DNA of 64,000 bases from NCBI RefSeq assembly GCF_008035925.1, contig NZ_CP036264.1, positions 7,473,641 through 7,537,640 on the forward strand, read 5' to 3'. Positions 62,712 through 64,000 of the stretch are shown in pieces. Both the position numbers and the translations under genes were made by a program. Within the stretch, counting starts at the first letter, position 1. Each line of letters begins with the position of its first letter. Origin of the DNA: Stieleria maiorica (GTDB taxonomy: Bacteria; Planctomycetota; Planctomycetia; Pirellulales; Pirellulaceae). The notes beneath the pieces are model-generated. The model did not search any database. It was not told the origin of the DNA and saw only the letters and a list, made by a program, of their open reading frames with translations.

Positions 62712-64000
62712 ATGACCTGCGGAATTCGTCCTGATGTTTTCTATGCTTGCGGTGTCCCTTTGATTCAGCGAAACGTCGACCCCGTGATTCACCGCTTGCA
62801 GCGAGCGCTGGAAACGGGGGCACCGCGCGAAGAGGTCACCCAGGCCTTGGCGGCCGCAGAATCTGCCACCGAATCGGCAGCCGAGCTGTCGTCGTTGTTG
62901 CGTTATCGTGCCGACGAGTACATCCGAGCCGAACGGATGCTGGAACGCCGCCGGTTGATGTTCGCCGTCGCCTGTGTCGTCTGCCTATTCGCCACCGTGG
63001 TCGGCGGATTCGGATTGGCCACGTTGGACCGCATGCGTGCGTTGGTCGATCACCAGGCCGAATTCGACAAATTGGTGACGGCAGAACAATGGGACCAAGC
63101 GTCCGACTATTTAGACCAGTTGGACGAAGCAACACGCACCGAACCGGCGTTCGTTCGAGGTCGCGAGATGGTCGACCAGGCAATCGCCCGAGAGGCCGAA
63201 CGAAAGGCCGAGTTCAAACGGTTAGCCGATCAAATGCGTTCGCTGCCGCTTGCCGACATCGATCCGGAAGACGTCAAGCGATTGAACTCGTTGGCTCGCA
63301 GCGAGGAAGAAATCGAGTTCGCCAGTGAGATGCTGGGCAAAGCGGAAGAACAACGTCTGCAGCGTGAAGCCGCCAGGGCGAATGACCAGACACACGAATT
63401 CGAAACACTGCAAGGAAAGGTCGACCGGTTCCTCCGTGTGGAGTCAGCGGAACTGACCGACGAAGCACGTGCCGCGCGACGTTTTGAGCTGCAACAGGAA
63501 TTGGGCAGATTTGCCGCCACGCACCAGCTGGGCAACCCGGAACTGAGCGAGGCGGCCAAGCAGGCATCCAAAATGCTTGCCGCGTCTGCCGAGCGGGATC
63601 AACAGCAGACGGATCGTGACAAATTGGTCGACGCGATCACGCAAGCCGTCGGAGATTCACATCGCTACACGCTTGCCATCGAACATTTCGCCGACTCGTG
63701 GCCGCGCGACCCGTTGACGCAGCGACTACAGCGAGATGCTCCCAGTCCCAAGGCGATCGACACGACGCTGGCTTGGATCGACGTACTGAACCATCCCGGT
63801 TATCGCCGACCACAACTGGTCGACAGCGCGATCGCTGCCGACTGGCTGGCGACTCTTCGGCAAGCTGAAACACTTGATCCGGAACATCCCTTGTCCGGCC
63901 TCGCGACCCGTTGGCGGACAACCTATGAAACGATCGCCGGCTGTGACGACGTGATCGGAGAGTTGCGAGAAGCGTTTCGATCGCCGCTGCTCAATCGAAT
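62712..64000 (+). CDS. Membrane protein with long coiled coil, 3' end outside window
   Basis: Open to the window end (about 429 residues seen). The N-terminal part (about 25-75) is Ala/Glu-rich and helical; one membrane helix lies at about 83-105 (LMFAVACVVCLFATVVGGFG). After it come about 300 residues of charged helical repeats rich in Glu, Ala, Arg and Gln with TPR-like spacing (AEQWDQASDYLDQLDEATRT, MLGKAEEQRLQREAARAND). No enzyme motif was seen. ATG 62712 is the first in-frame start, 11 bp after the lipoprotein gene; GTG 62784 is an alternative. Confidence 0.7.
   Translation, partial: MTCGIRPDVFYACGVPLIQRNVDPVIHRLQRALETGAPREEVTQALAAAESATESAAELSSLLRYRADEYIRAERMLERRRLMFAVACVVCLFATVVGGFGLATLDRMRALVDHQAEFDKLVTAEQWDQASDYLDQLDEATRTEPAFVRGREMVDQAIAREAERKAEFKRLADQMRSLPLADIDPEDVKRLNSLARSEEEIEFASEMLGKAEEQRLQREAARANDQTHEFETLQGKVDRFLRVESAELTDEARAARRFELQQELGRFAATHQLGNPELSEAAKQASKMLAASAERDQQQTDRDKLVDAITQAVGDSHRYTLAIEHFADSWPRDPLTQRLQRDAPSPKAIDTTLAWIDVLNHPGYRRPQLVDSAIAADWLATLRQAETLDPEHPLSGLATRWRTTYETIAGCDDVIGELREAFRSPLLNR

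Noticed and set aside
1-64000. Prophage, insertion sequence, tRNA or rRNA genes
   Set aside because: No transposase, integrase, phage structural gene, tRNA cloverleaf or rRNA sequence was recognised on either strand; the repeats lack any encoded mobility enzyme here.

Overview
The window is a high-GC stretch of a planctomycete chromosome, most likely Pirellulaceae (Rhodopirellula/Stieleria-like). The evidence is the set of lineage-typical families: two PSCyt1-PSCyt2(DUF1549)-PSD1(DUF1553) cytochromes each followed by a DUF1501 protein, two tandem Piru_Ver-type heme-binding proteins with HEAT repeats, an EF-G of the spirochaete/planctomycete/mitochondrial (spd/mtEFG1) type, weak or absent Shine-Dalgarno sites, several TTG/GTG starts, and intergenic regions packed with palindromic repeats. 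I saw no tRNA, rRNA, CRISPR array, transposase or integrase.

Layout. 1-2609 (minus): fatty-acid cassette FabZ, ACP, FabZ-like, FabF (FabF cut by the window edge). 3306-7745: secreted cytochrome plus DUF1501 protein. 8194-12820: secreted eukaryote-like cyclophilin, EF-G (minus), bS18 and a 4HBT thioesterase. 13297-18980: ABC-2-type permease, a full-length ABC exporter-like protein whose ATPase motifs are all degenerate, and an unknown secreted protein. 19333-22527 (minus): membrane-anchored pseudokinase. 22770-28807: alpha-glucan group (glycogen synthase, GalT-like nucleotidyltransferase, GH57 glucanotransferase/amylase). 28963-32192: radical SAM protein, amidohydrolase, 3-methyladenine DNA glycosylase. 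32202-38131 (minus): two Piru_Ver-type cytochromes. 38722-40071 (minus): orphan PAS histidine kinase.

40150-50187 is the most interesting region. It is an inorganic-carbon uptake locus: a beta-carbonic-anhydrase-like protein diverges from dabA (DUF2309), which overlaps a NuoL-like dabB; a second, NuoM-like subunit and a SulP-STAS-PII-like fusion transporter follow, then a convergent SpoIIAA-like protein. The divergent promoter region carries four 14-bp palindromes of the form TGCAA-N4-TTGCA. The genes suggest proton-driven CO2/bicarbonate capture (DabA/DabB) plus bicarbonate or sulfate import controlled by a built-in PII-like sensor, under one DNA-binding regulator that is not encoded here.

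50435-55528: second cytochrome/DUF1501 pair. 55530-56216 (minus): membrane-anchored protein with an internal domain duplication. 56678-60704: arginine succinyltransferase pathway genes astA-astD-astB, bracketed by two same-orientation repeats. 60958-64000: two-domain thioredoxin-like protein, small lipoprotein and a coiled-coil membrane protein that runs off the end.

The gaps hold at least six palindromic repeat families, called A-F here. A is about 200 bp with a variable 15-18 bp tandem repeat at its apex. B is an array of GGAA-capped hairpins behind a conserved leader. C is a 68-bp hairpin with 27-bp arms. D, E and F are further long inverted repeats. Some copies supply stop codons or the last residues of neighbouring genes.
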